A stretch of DNA of 52,564 nt. Origin: CAZNDN01 sp964571815. Its GTDB lineage: Bacteria > Fibrobacterota > Chitinivibrionia > Chitinivibrionales > WJKA01. The notes beneath the pieces are model-generated. The model ran no database searches. It saw only the letters and a program-made list of their open reading frames with translations, and had not been told where the DNA came from. Location: NCBI GenBank assembly GCA_964571815.1, contig CAZNDN010000015.1, forward strand, positions 1-52,564, given 5' to 3'. This document shows, piece by piece, positions 32,924 to 41,607 of this stretch. The position numbers were made by a program, and so were the translations under genes. Every line of letters begins with the position of its first letter. Positions within the stretch are counted from its first letter, which is position 1.

Positions 32924-34288
32924 CTACTTCGACAGTGTCCTGAACAAGTCCGGCGCGCGTTTGATGTCGTTGATCGATACGTAGAGGAAAAGAGCGATGA
33001 ACAGGAAGATGAAGATACGGTTGATTATGGAATGGGCCCGGGCCGACAGCGGCTTACCCCTGATCGCCTCGATAATGAGAAAGACAATCATCCCGCCGTC
33101 GGTGATCACCAGCGGCAGGAGGTTCAGCACGGCCAGGTTCACGCCGATAAGCGCCATGAAATTGAGGATTGCCACCAGGCCCGCCGAGGCCATGGCCCCC
33201 GACATCTGTACGATACCGATCGGTCCCTGCAATTGACGGGCGGAGACCTCCCTGAAGACAAGCTTCTTGAGGATGACGAAAATCATGGCGGCGTATTCCC
33301 CGCATTTGTTCCATGCCATGACCGCCGCGCCGGAGACATTGTATTTGACCAGTCGCGTCGGCGGCTGCGCCATACCGATTCCGATAAGGTAGCGGTCCTG
33401 CTCCTTGTCGAAGCGTGGGTAGGCCCCGAGAGTGTCCGTTCCCTGGTCCCGTTTTACCACAAAGGAAAGGGGACCCGACGTTGAGTCCCAGTGCTCCACT
33501 ATTTGCGAAAGCTGCAGCCACGAGTGAATACGGGTAGAGTCAATGGCTAGTACGGTGTCGGAGGGCCGGAAACCGGCGCTGTCGGCGGGCCAGTTCGGCT
33601 TTACGCTTCCGGCCACCGCCGGTGGTGCCGGGAGAATTCCGCCGGTTACCTGCCGGGGGACCCCGCTTTCGTCGGTTCCTCCCGTGGACACGTACCGCGT
33701 GAGCGTCTTTGATCCCCGCTTGACCGTAACCTCGTATGCCGGCTTCCCGCGCAGCATCATCTGTTCTATCTCTTTCCAGCTTTCGACCGCCGTGCCGTCG
33801 ATAGAGACAACCGTGTCGCCGGGCGCAAGCTCGGCTTCGGCGGCCGAAGACCCTTTTTCGACCGAGCCGATCACGGGGCTGTCAAGATATTCCGGCTGCT
33901 GTACACCGATCATGAATGCTGCCCAGAGAAGTACGAAGGCGAAGAGGAGGTTGGCCACGGGACCGCTGAGCGCCACGAGTATTCGTTGCCATACCGGCCT
34001 GGAGGGAAACTCGTCGGCTTCCCCGGTTCCCTCCTCTTCGGGATTCTCTCCCGCCATGCGAACGTAGCCACCGAAAGGAACAGCGCTGATACGGTATTCG
34101 GTGTCGCCGCGGGTTACGCCGACGAGCCGTCTGCCGAAGCCCAGCGAGAAGGTCAGGACCCGGATCCCGCACCATTTGGCCATGAGGAAATGCCCGAGTT
34201 CGTGCACGAAAATCAACACACCGAGGACTATGAAACCTACGACCAGTGTCCGCAGGAGAGGGAGCATAGTTGGTACTACGTTTTGCAT
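32924..34288 (-). CDS. rseP: RIP metalloprotease RseP (site-2 protease)
   Basis: An intramembrane zinc protease that cleaves anti-sigma factors and signal-peptide remnants. 454 residues: zinc site VHELGHFLMAKW in the first span, two PDZ domains (about 115-180 and 205-280), and C-terminal spans with the third metal ligand in LNLLPLVITDGGMIVF. The usual family form there is NLxPxPxLDGG; here the second Pro and the Leu are changed but the Asp and Gly-Gly are kept. It follows dxr by 12 bases, the normal dxr-rseP order. Confidence 0.94.
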   Translation of the reverse strand: MQNVVPTMLPLLRTLVVGFIVLGVLIFVHELGHFLMAKWCGIRVLTFSLGFGRRLVGVTRGDTEYRISAVPFGGYVRMAGENPEEEGTGEADEFPSRPVWQRILVALSGPVANLLFAFVLLWAAFMIGVQQPEYLDSPVIGSVEKGSSAAEAELAPGDTVVSIDGTAVESWKEIEQMMLRGKPAYEVTVKRGSKTLTRYVSTGGTDESGVPRQVTGGILPAPPAVAGSVKPNWPADSAGFRPSDTVLAIDSTRIHSWLQLSQIVEHWDSTSGPLSFVVKRDQGTDTLGAYPRFDKEQDRYLIGIGMAQPPTRLVKYNVSGAAVMAWNKCGEYAAMIFVILKKLVFREVSARQLQGPIGIVQMSGAMASAGLVAILNFMALIGVNLAVLNLLPLVITDGGMIVFLIIEAIRGKPLSARAHSIINRIFIFLFIALFLYVSINDIKRAPDLFRTLSK

Positions 34289-34300
34289 GATATCCAGCCG

Positions 34301-35443
34301 TCAGGAGTAAAGTGAGAGAATCCGGTTTCGTGTTTGGTTGTCGATCTCTTCGATAATAGTGGTGTCTTCGGCCGGGCCCGCGGTGTGCCCGTCCAACTCT
34401 TGATCGATAATGCGCGAAATGTCGGGAAACCCTATTCTTTCCTTGAGGAAAAGTCCGACTGCGATTTCGTTGGCGGCATTGAGGACAACCGGGGCGGTTC
34501 CTCCCATTCGGCCGGCCTCAATGCACAATCCCAGGCAGGGAAAATGATTCATATCGGGTTCATAGAAACTGAGGTTGGCTATTTCCGGGAGGTGAAGCCG
34601 CTTTCCGTGCAGGGGAAGCCGGTTGGGGTAGCTGAGAGCGTACTGTATCGGGAGTTCCATATCGGGTACGCCCAACTGGGCCATAACCGCCCCGTCATGG
34701 AATTCCACCATTGAATGCACAATTGATTGGGGGTGAATGCAGACGCGGAGCTTTTCGTAAGGAAGGTTGAACAAATGGTGAGCTTCGATGAGTTCGAAAC
34801 CTTTGTTGACGAGCGTAGCGGAATCGATGGTGATTTTTGCGCCCATGGCCCACGTCGGATGGTCAAGGGCCTGGGCCGGTGTCACCTTTCGGAGGTTCTC
34901 CGGCGATATCTCGCGAAACGGGCCTCCCGAAGCCGTGAGAACAATTGATTCGATGTCTTCCCTCCGTTCGCCGGCCAGACACTGAAGAATTGCGCTGTGC
35001 TCACTGTCCACCGGGATCAACTCCGCACCGGTCCGGCGAACCGTAGCGCGGATCAGGTCGCCCCCGATCACCAGGCTTTCCTTGTTTGCCAGGGCTACTC
35101 GCTTCCCTCGCCCAAGTGCCGCGAGCGTGGGGCGGAATCCCGCCGCACCGACAAGGGCGTTGACCAGGATGTCGTAGTCGGTCTCGTTCGCCAACTTTTC
35201 CAGGCCCTCTTTCCCCCGTCGCAGGCGCACATCGCGGGCAAGCGACGAGTCGAATGCCGCTGCCGCCGCATCATCGGAGACACAGACGTCTCCCGGCCCG
35301 AATTCATCGATGATCGAAGCCAGAGTTTCCGTTTGTCGATGAGCGCTTACTCCCGCGAGCGTGAAACGCCCGGGGTTACGTCGTACGCAATTACACGTAC
35401 TTGTTCCGATCGACCCGGTGGCGCCAAGGAGGAGTATGTTCAT
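34301..35443 (-). CDS. dxr: 1-deoxy-D-xylulose 5-phosphate reductoisomerase
   Basis: The second step of the MEP isoprenoid pathway, NADPH-dependent. 380 residues with LLLGATGSIGTSTCN (NADPH), ALANKESLVIGGDLI, IPVDSEHSAILQCLAG (metal site), SGGPFREI, and HPTWAMGAKITIDSATLVNK. Length is normal. It lies between cdsA and rseP, feeding isoprenoid precursors to the UppS reaction encoded two genes upstream. Confidence 0.97.
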   Translation of the reverse strand: MNILLLGATGSIGTSTCNCVRRNPGRFTLAGVSAHRQTETLASIIDEFGPGDVCVSDDAAAAAFDSSLARDVRLRRGKEGLEKLANETDYDILVNALVGAAGFRPTLAALGRGKRVALANKESLVIGGDLIRATVRRTGAELIPVDSEHSAILQCLAGERREDIESIVLTASGGPFREISPENLRKVTPAQALDHPTWAMGAKITIDSATLVNKGFELIEAHHLFNLPYEKLRVCIHPQSIVHSMVEFHDGAVMAQLGVPDMELPIQYALSYPNRLPLHGKRLHLPEIANLSFYEPDMNHFPCLGLCIEAGRMGGTAPVVLNAANEIAVGLFLKERIGFPDISRIIDQELDGHTAGPAEDTTIIEEIDNQTRNRILSLYS

Positions 35444-35477
35444 TGTGCGATGGACTCTGCGCTTCGAAGGCCCGGAT

Positions 35478-36401
35478 TCATGTCAGGCCGTAGATCTTCT
35501 CGATCAGCAGAAAGAAAAGGTTCAATACCGGAGCGGTGAAAAACAGGCTGTCGAATCTGTCAAGCACACCGCCGTGCCCGGGGATCATATCCGAGACATC
35601 CTTGACTCTGAAATATCTTTTCATGAGCGATACCAGCAGATCGCCCGCCTGGGCGAACACGCCGATCAGCAGCCCCATCGATACTCCCAACCAGACGGGG
35701 ACTGTTTCGACGGCGAAGAAGATCCATCCGGTCGAACCCAGGATCGTGGCCGTAAGAAGGCCCGCCACGCTGCCCTCGACGGTTTTGCCGGGACTGATGG
35801 AAGTCAGGCGGCGATGTCCCCAGCGATTGCCCGCGAAATAGGCGACCGTGTCACAGCCGAATACGGCCGCGCAGACCGTGAGGATGCCCGGTTGGCTCAA
35901 CATGGCGTGTGCAACCCCGGCGCTGAACATCGTCTGGAACGGCTCCTGGTACAGACTGAGAAGCGAGATCCCGGCAAGATAAATGAACACTACGCCGCTG
36001 AAAAGCAGGCTTGCCCGGTGCCATTTGCTCCTCGTGGCTTTCCCCCACATGAAGGCTTCGGCGGCAACAAGTATGAGAAGACCGTACGTATCGAGATGGG
36101 CACTCAGGGAGATTGAAGGAACGAGGTAAGACAGAAACTGGAACCCCAGCCAGGGGTAGATGATCCAGAAGCCGTTGCGGCGGTAAATGATCCTCAACAT
36201 GCGAAGGTATTCGGAGCAGGCGACAAACACCACGATAATTATTGTCAGCTCACCCACAAGGATTCTTCCCGCCCCGACCCCCGGGGCAAGACCCGGGAGT
36301 CGCGAAGGAACGACCGAGATCCGGGAGTTGATGAGCCACCAGCCCAGAGGAATTGCCCAGGCCGCGAAGATGAGCCGTTTTCGAAGGTCGCCGGCCGGCA
36401 T
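35478..36401 (-). CDS. cdsA: Phosphatidate cytidylyltransferase
   Basis: Makes CDP-diacylglycerol, the precursor of bacterial phospholipids. 307 residues with eight or so hydrophobic spans and the C-terminal family signature SLMKRYFRVKDVSDMIPGHG followed by GVLDRFDSL. The ATG overlaps the TAA of uppS by one base (TAATG), so the two are translationally coupled. Confidence 0.96.
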   Translation of the reverse strand: MPAGDLRKRLIFAAWAIPLGWWLINSRISVVPSRLPGLAPGVGAGRILVGELTIIIVVFVACSEYLRMLRIIYRRNGFWIIYPWLGFQFLSYLVPSISLSAHLDTYGLLILVAAEAFMWGKATRSKWHRASLLFSGVVFIYLAGISLLSLYQEPFQTMFSAGVAHAMLSQPGILTVCAAVFGCDTVAYFAGNRWGHRRLTSISPGKTVEGSVAGLLTATILGSTGWIFFAVETVPVWLGVSMGLLIGVFAQAGDLLVSLMKRYFRVKDVSDMIPGHGGVLDRFDSLFFTAPVLNLFFLLIEKIYGLT

Positions 36402-37108
36402 TAATTTTCCTTTACCTTACCGAAACGTCTCTCCCGGTGAGAAAAATTCTCCAGGGCGTTGACCAGGCACTCGCGGTTGAAATCGGGCCAGAGCACATCC
36501 GTGACGTACAATTCGGTATAGGCGCATTGCCAGAGGAGGAAATTGCTGATGCGCACGTCACCGCCGGTACGAATCATGAGTTCCGGATCCGGATAGGGGG
36601 CGCTGTAGAGGTATTTGCGGAAGGCCTGTTCATCAAGCTCATCGATCAGCTCCGGATTCTTCAGACTGTCGCGGGCGAACGCCCTGGCGGCACTGACAAT
36701 CTCGCTTCTTCCCCCGTAGTTGACCGCCAGGATGAGGTTGAGCCCGGTGTTGTCGGCGGTGTGCCGGATTCCACGCAACAGCTCCGACCGTGATTTTTTC
36801 GGCAGTACCGTCAGGTCGCCGATCGCATGAAGCCGGACGTTGTTCTCGTTGAGACTATTCACTTCCTTGCGGATCATTTCGACAAGCAGGTCCATGAGCA
36901 TCGATACTTCAAGACGAGGTCGACCCCAGTTCTCCGCCGAGAAAACGTAGATGGTAAGGTACTTGAGTCCTAATTCACCCGCGGCCCGTACTACTTCTCT
37001 CGTTGCATCGGTTCCCGCTCGATGGCCGGCGCTGCGGGGAAGACCCCGTTTCCTGGCCCACCGACCGTTGCCGTCCATTATGATCGCAATATGCTCGGGA
37101 ATTACCAT
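36401..37108 (-). CDS. uppS: Isoprenyl (undecaprenyl diphosphate) synthase
   Basis: Condenses isopentenyl diphosphate with farnesyl diphosphate to make the C55 carrier lipid for cell-wall synthesis. 235 residues with HIAIIMDGNGRWARKRGLPR, SAGHRAGTDA, TIYVFSAENWGRP, and the C-terminal PDPELMIRTGGDVRISNFLL. The start is set at the ATG at 37108 just before VIPEHIAII; the frame is open for another 51 codons and the ribosome site at 37108 is weak. The 278 bases between uppS and frr hold no gene. Confidence 0.96.
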   Translation of the reverse strand: MVIPEHIAIIMDGNGRWARKRGLPRSAGHRAGTDATREVVRAAGELGLKYLTIYVFSAENWGRPRLEVSMLMDLLVEMIRKEVNSLNENNVRLHAIGDLTVLPKKSRSELLRGIRHTADNTGLNLILAVNYGGRSEIVSAARAFARDSLKNPELIDELDEQAFRKYLYSAPYPDPELMIRTGGDVRISNFLLWQCAYTELYVTDVLWPDFNRECLVNALENFSHRERRFGKVKEN

Positions 37109-37386
37109 GATCGGGAAGCCGACGAGGAGGAATGCCTTTCGAGTGGTGAGAATTTCAGGGAGTTCTAAAATATATGTTCGAAAAGGACGGTCACGTGCCC
37201 GGGACGATGCTACGATCGTTGCGAATCCGCACCGAACACCCGAAGAGTACCCCGCGGTCATTCCCGAACCGCTGAATTCGTGCGGCGCAACGGGGACGCG
37301 GGCGTGGAGGAGACCGTCGAATGTGTGCGCCGTCCCGAGCCAGTGCCGCGGTTCAGCCGCGAAAAAGGTCCGACTGCCCCGACTCC

Positions 37387-37950
37387 TCAGGTGTCCAGGA
37401 CTTCCTTCTCCTTCAGCTCCAGCAGAGAATCGATTTTCTTCATGAAATCGTCGGTGAGCTTCTGAATCTCGCCGAGGGCTTTCTTCTGCTCGTCCTGAGA
37501 GATGTCCTTGTCCTTTTCCGCCTTCTTCAGGTTCTCGTTGGCGTCTCGCCTGATATTGCGCACCGCGATTCGTGCCTCTTCCGTCAACTTCTTACAGCTC
37601 TTGAACAGCTCTTGCCGACGTTCTTCGGAAAGGGCGGGGATAGGGACGCGGATCACGTTACCGTCGTTCTGTGGATTCAACCCGAGTTCGGAGCTCCTGA
37701 TCGCTTTTTCCACGGTTGGCAACATGGTCTTTTCCCACGGCTGGATTACCACCAGACGGGCTTCGGGAATCGAAATCGCGGCAACCTGGTTGATCGGCAG
37801 TGACGAGCCGTAGTAGTCGACTTTTACCGAATCGAACAGCGACGGATTGGCGCGTCCGGTCCTTACGTGGGAGAACTCTCTTTTCAAGTTGTCTATCGCT
37901 TTCTGCATCCGTGCGGCAGCATCCTGCCGGGTAGATTCAATGGCCGCCAT
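37387..37950 (-). CDS. frr: Ribosome recycling factor
   Basis: Splits post-termination ribosomes together with EF-G. 187 residues, normal for the family: MQKAIDNLKREFSHVRTGRA near the N-terminus, DYYGSSLPINQVAAISIPEA, and SEERRQELFKSCKKLTEEAR. The ATG at 37950 has AAAGGAGGG eight bases upstream and is preferred over an ATG 24 bases earlier. It overlaps the end of pyrH by 14 bases. Confidence 0.97.
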   Translation of the reverse strand: MAAIESTRQDAAARMQKAIDNLKREFSHVRTGRANPSLFDSVKVDYYGSSLPINQVAAISIPEARLVVIQPWEKTMLPTVEKAIRSSELGLNPQNDGNVIRVPIPALSEERRQELFKSCKKLTEEARIAVRNIRRDANENLKKAEKDKDISQDEQKKALGEIQKLTDDFMKKIDSLLELKEKEVLDT

Positions 37951-38668
37951 TGCTGAAACCCTCCTTTGAAACAATTGACCCCACGGGCTCTCCGCTCACA
38001 CACCGGCCCAGATTGCCTTCCTCCGTGAGGTCGAACACGATTATGGGAATGGCGTTTTCCCTGCAGAAGGAAAGTGCGGTAATGTCCATGACACGCAGGT
38101 TGCGACCGATCGCTTCGTCGTAGTCGAGACGGTCGAAGCGTTTTGCATGGGGGTTGGTGACGGGGTCACGGTCGTATACTCCGTCGACTTTGGTTCCCTT
38201 CAACAAGACTTCGGCGCCGAGTTCCGCGCATCGGAGTGCGGCGGCGGTATCGGTCGTGAAGTAGGGATTGCCCGTGCCGCAGGCCACGATTACCACGTCT
38301 CCACGCCCCAGGGCCTCAAGGGCCTTTTCTCTGACGAAAAACGGAGCGGCCTTCTCGACGTGGACGGCACTGAAGACCGAGGTTGGTGTCGACCGGGCCT
38401 GGAGAAACTCCTTGAGGGCCAGAGCGTTGATCAGCGTCGCAAGCATTCCTATCATATCGCCCGCTGCCCGGCCGATGCCTCCGCCGGTACCGGCCGCGCC
38501 CCGAAAAATGTTGCCTCCTCCCACCACAAGGACAATCTCCGAGCCGCCGCGGCTCAACGCCGCAACCTCATCGCAGATTCCTCCGGCGCGTGATGAATCG
38601 ATACCGTGTCCGGAAGTACCCGCCAAGGCCTCACCGCTGAGCTTCAGCACTATCCTCCGGTATTTCAC
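37937..38668 (-). CDS. pyrH: UMP kinase
   Basis: Phosphorylates UMP to UDP; amino-acid-kinase fold. 243 residues with the start KYRRIVLKLSGEALAG, VVGGGNIFRGAAGTGGGIGR, and CGTGNPYFTTDTAAALRCAE followed by VLLKGTKVDGVYDRDP. It lies 12 bases downstream of tsf and runs into frr. Confidence 0.97.
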   Translation of the reverse strand: MKYRRIVLKLSGEALAGTSGHGIDSSRAGGICDEVAALSRGGSEIVLVVGGGNIFRGAAGTGGGIGRAAGDMIGMLATLINALALKEFLQARSTPTSVFSAVHVEKAAPFFVREKALEALGRGDVVIVACGTGNPYFTTDTAAALRCAELGAEVLLKGTKVDGVYDRDPVTNPHAKRFDRLDYDEAIGRNLRVMDITALSFCRENAIPIIVFDLTEEGNLGRCVSGEPVGSIVSKEGFSNGGH

Positions 38669-38680
38669 AGCCGGTTACCT

Positions 38681-39562
38681 CTACTCTTCCGAACCGAGTT
38701 CGTAGCGGACAAAACCCCGCACCGTTATGCCGCTTTCCACCGCCTTCTCGGTCTGGGCGATTCTGTCCTTGACGGCGCGGTCGGGCTCGCGAATGTATGG
38801 TTGTTCGACAAGGACCGATTCTTTGTAGAATTTTCCCAGCTTACCCTCAACGATCTTGTCCCAGATCTTTTCCGGTTTTCCCGAGTTCTGAACTTGCGTC
38901 AGATAGATTTCACGTTCCCGCTCGATGATTTCGGCGGGGATTTGTTCCCGCGAGGACGCAAGCGGGTTGGTTGCGGTTATCTGCATCGCCAGTTCCTTGC
39001 CAAGCTCGGCAACCTCTTCTTTGTCGAGCGCTTCCTGCTTATCGACGGCCAGCTTCACGATAACTCCCAATCGGCCGTTGCCGTGGACGTACGACGCGAG
39101 TCGCTCCTTCGACGGATCGAACTTTTCTACACGAAAACGCCGGAAGGTTATCTTCTCGCCGATTTTGCCCATGAGTTCGACAATCCGTGCTTCTACCGTT
39201 TCGCCTCCGAATTTCTCCGAGGTCAGTTCTTTTGCCCGGGCAATGTCGGCGGGCTTGTTGTGTTCAAGGAGCCTTCCCAATTCGTCGACAAACGCCAGGA
39301 AGTCCTCATTTCTGGCCACGAAATCGGTCTCGCAGTTGACCTCGTAAATGAGCCCGCTGTCGGGACCGATCGTAACGACAATTTTGCCCTCATTGGCCGA
39401 TTTTCCGGCACGTTTCGCGGCAGTGGCTTCGCCCTGTTTTCTGAGGTTGTTGACGGCCTCTTCCATATTGCCCCCCGTTTCCACCAGGGCCTTCTTGCAG
39501 ACCATCATCCCCAGTCCCGTCGCTTCGCGGAGTTGCTTGATCTGTTCAACGGTAACCGACAT
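38681..39562 (-). CDS. tsf: Elongation factor Ts
   Basis: The GDP/GTP exchange factor for EF-Tu. 293 residues: VEQIKQLREATGLGMMVCKK at the N-terminus, then two core subdomains (VNCETDFVARNEDFLAFVDE; MQITATNPLASSREQIPAEI) and a coiled-coil part. In the family signature TGAGMMDCKKAL the Ala and Asp are replaced by Leu and Val here. The key CETDFVAR is intact. It follows rpsB by 72 bases. Confidence 0.96.
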   Translation of the reverse strand: MSVTVEQIKQLREATGLGMMVCKKALVETGGNMEEAVNNLRKQGEATAAKRAGKSANEGKIVVTIGPDSGLIYEVNCETDFVARNEDFLAFVDELGRLLEHNKPADIARAKELTSEKFGGETVEARIVELMGKIGEKITFRRFRVEKFDPSKERLASYVHGNGRLGVIVKLAVDKQEALDKEEVAELGKELAMQITATNPLASSREQIPAEIIEREREIYLTQVQNSGKPEKIWDKIVEGKLGKFYKESVLVEQPYIREPDRAVKDRIAQTEKAVESGITVRGFVRYELGSEE

Positions 39563-39634
39563 ATTTGCTCTCCTTTTTCTCCATTCACGTTGTTCGCAAT
39601 CGACGGCCGGACTGGGTCGCCGGATTCGCCGGAG

Positions 39635-40477
39635 TCAGTCTTCTTCGGACTGTTCCACCATCTTCTTTCGTACCACTCGTCGTTTTCTGACCGGCTCTTC
39701 TTCCGCCTTCGGTTCGTTCTCCTTGCCCTGTTCTTCGGATTCGGGTTTTTCAGCGGGCGCGGGCTCCGCCTCCGCCGTCATTTCTTCCGAAGACACCTCT
39801 CCCGAAGCTTCGGCGATTACATCGGCCACCGCCTTCGTAATCAGCGATACCGACTTGAGCGCGTCGTCGTTTCCGGCGATCGGGTACGCAATCTCTTCGG
39901 GGTCGCAATTGGTGTCCACAATCGCCCCGATCGGAATACGCAGCCTCCGTGCTTCGGCAATGGCGATGTGCTCCTTGAGAGTATCGACAACATACACAAG
40001 AGCGGGCAGACGTTTCACGTTGCGTATTCCCGAGAGTACCATCAGGAGTTTCTGCTTTTGTTTGGTCAAAGCCAGAGCTTCCTTCTTGGGAAGCGCTTCG
40101 AATGTTCCGTCCACTTCCATGGTCTCGATCTTCTCGAGCTTCTTGATGCTTTGACGGATTGTCTGGAAATTGGTGAGCATCCCCCCGAGCCACCGTTCAG
40201 TCACGAAGGGCATTCCGCAGCGCTCGGCTTCCTCGCGCACGCAATCCTTTATCTGCCGCTTGGTTCCGACAAAAAGGACTTTCCCGCCGCGCCGGACTTC
40301 CTCCCTGACCCGGGCGAGGAACCTGTCGAGGCCCTGCAGCGTTTTGTTGAGGTCAACAATGTAGATACCGTTGCGCGGGCAGAGAATGTAGCGTTTCATC
40401 TTCGGGTTCCAGCGCTTTGTCTGGTGACCGAAATGGGTACCCGCTTCAAGCAAATCCTGGAGGGAGACAGGGGACAT
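39635..40477 (-). CDS. rpsB: Ribosomal protein S2
   Basis: 280 residues. The start VSLQDLLEAGTHFGHQTKRW and the segments GTKRQIKDCVREEAERCGMP and RWLGGMLTNFQTI are standard. A C-terminal extension of about 50 residues, rich in Glu, Pro and Ala and ending in a basic patch (RKRRVVRKK), goes beyond the usual 230-250 residues. AAAGGAG precedes the ATG. A 155-base leader separates it from rpsI. Confidence 0.97.
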   Translation of the reverse strand: MSPVSLQDLLEAGTHFGHQTKRWNPKMKRYILCPRNGIYIVDLNKTLQGLDRFLARVREEVRRGGKVLFVGTKRQIKDCVREEAERCGMPFVTERWLGGMLTNFQTIRQSIKKLEKIETMEVDGTFEALPKKEALALTKQKQKLLMVLSGIRNVKRLPALVYVVDTLKEHIAIAEARRLRIPIGAIVDTNCDPEEIAYPIAGNDDALKSVSLITKAVADVIAEASGEVSSEEMTAEAEPAPAEKPESEEQGKENEPKAEEEPVRKRRVVRKKMVEQSEED

Positions 40478-40632
40478 GGTATACTCCTTTGCAGAGGGTT
40501 AATCGTTCACCGCACTCGACACGGAAGGTTACTCCCCACCCCCGAGGAGCACCCGCCTCCCGCTCATGCGGTGTGCGTCGGTTTGTACTACAGTGACACT
40601 ATTCGGGGCACTGTCCGGCAAAGACGCGACAG
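40478..40632 (-). promoter_or_regulatory. Possible rpsB leader
   Basis: A 155-base gap inside an otherwise tight ribosomal operon. Reading on the minus strand it contains a 6-bp stem ACAGTG-N13-CACTGT (40614-40590) and a smaller CCGC-ATGA-GCGG stem, then the ribosome site. S2 represses its own operon through the rpsB leader in some bacteria; whether this leader does so is inference. No promoter is evident. Confidence 0.35.
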
Positions 40633-41022
40633 TTACCGTTTCGAGAACTGGAAGCGTTTGCGAGCACCTGCCCGTCCGTATTTTTTCCGCTCGACAACAC
40701 GGGAGTCTCGCGTAAGAAATCCGCCCTTGCGCAGCGTCTTGCGGTAATCCTCACTGACCATTCCCAGGGAACGAGACGCGCCGAGCCGCACCGCGCCCGC
40801 CTGACCGCTGAGGCCTCCACCGTGTACCTTGGCTACAAGATCGAAAGAAGCACCGGCCTTGAGGGCGTCGAAGGGCTGTTCCACCTCCCGAAGAAGAGAG
40901 TCGCTCTTCAGAAACTCCTTCATCGGCTGGCCGTTGATAATGCGGTTGCCTTTTCCCGACTTGATAATGACGCGTGCTATGGCGCGCTTGCGCTTGCCGG
41001 TTGCCGAATACATGTTGTCCAC
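40633..41022 (-). CDS. rpsI: Ribosomal protein S9
   Basis: 129 residues: SATGKRKRAIARVIIKSGKG at the start, GGGLSGQAGAVRLGASRSL in the middle, and the typical basic tail KKYGRAGARKRFQFSKR. The start is taken as GTG at 41022, which has AGGAG at the right distance; the ATG three codons later is the alternative. It follows rplM by 44 bases, the usual rplM-rpsI pair. Confidence 0.97.
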   Translation of the reverse strand: MDNMYSATGKRKRAIARVIIKSGKGNRIINGQPMKEFLKSDSLLREVEQPFDALKAGASFDLVAKVHGGGLSGQAGAVRLGASRSLGMVSEDYRKTLRKGGFLTRDSRVVERKKYGRAGARKRFQFSKR

Positions 41023-41066
41023 GTGTTGCTCTCCTGCCTTTCTCCGGACTGTTGCCGGCCCTTCAA

Positions 41067-41495
41067 TTACCACTCCATCGGTACGGGTTGCTGCGCGGAG
41101 TGAGGATGCGTGTCACCGGGGTAGACATGGAGCTTCTTCAGCATTGCCCGTCCCAGCGTGGTCTTCGGCAGCATCCCCTTCACGGCATGTTTTACCACCG
41201 CGGTTGAGTCCATACTCATCTGCTCCGCAAACGTCCTGGTCTTCCCCCCGCCGGGATAGCGGGAATGCCGGAAGTACTTCTTCATTTCTTCCTTGGTCCC
41301 CGAAACCCGTACCTTGTCTGAATTCAGTACAACGACATGGTCTCCATGATCCTGGTTCGGTGAATAGGCCACCTTCCCCTTCCCCGAAAGCATACCGGCT
41401 ATTCTGCCGGCAAGACGTCCCAGAATCATATCGGCGGCGTCGACCGTGTACCACCGTCGACTGATCGATTCGGTATTGACTACTTTGGTCATCAT
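41067..41495 (-). CDS. rplM: Ribosomal protein L13
   Basis: 142 residues with RRWYTVDAADMILGRLAGRI, DHVVVLNSDKVRVSGTKEE, and GMLPKTTLGRAMLKKLHVY. It is the first gene of the large translation/envelope cluster. GGAG lies about 10 bases before the tandem ATG codons at 41495 and 41492. Confidence 0.97.
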   Translation of the reverse strand: MMTKVVNTESISRRWYTVDAADMILGRLAGRIAGMLSGKGKVAYSPNQDHGDHVVVLNSDKVRVSGTKEEMKKYFRHSRYPGGGKTRTFAEQMSMDSTAVVKHAVKGMLPKTTLGRAMLKKLHVYPGDTHPHSAQQPVPMEW

Positions 41496-41546
41496 GGTTT
41501 CACATCTCCGGTGCCGGCATGAGAGCCGATTGAAATAAACTTATAT

Positions 41547-41576
41547 AAAATAACACATAACCCGGGGATGCGTCAA
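41547..41576 (-). promoter_or_regulatory. Predicted promoter of the rplM-rpsI cluster
   Basis: On the minus strand TTGACG (41576-41571) is followed by an 18-base spacer and TATTTT (41552-41547) in a strongly AT-rich patch, about 50 bases before the rplM ATG. The patch also lies upstream of the divergent glycosyltransferase gene. Confidence 0.5.
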
Positions 41577-41607
41577 GATGTTATATTACCACATCGAGAT
41601 TTTCCGG

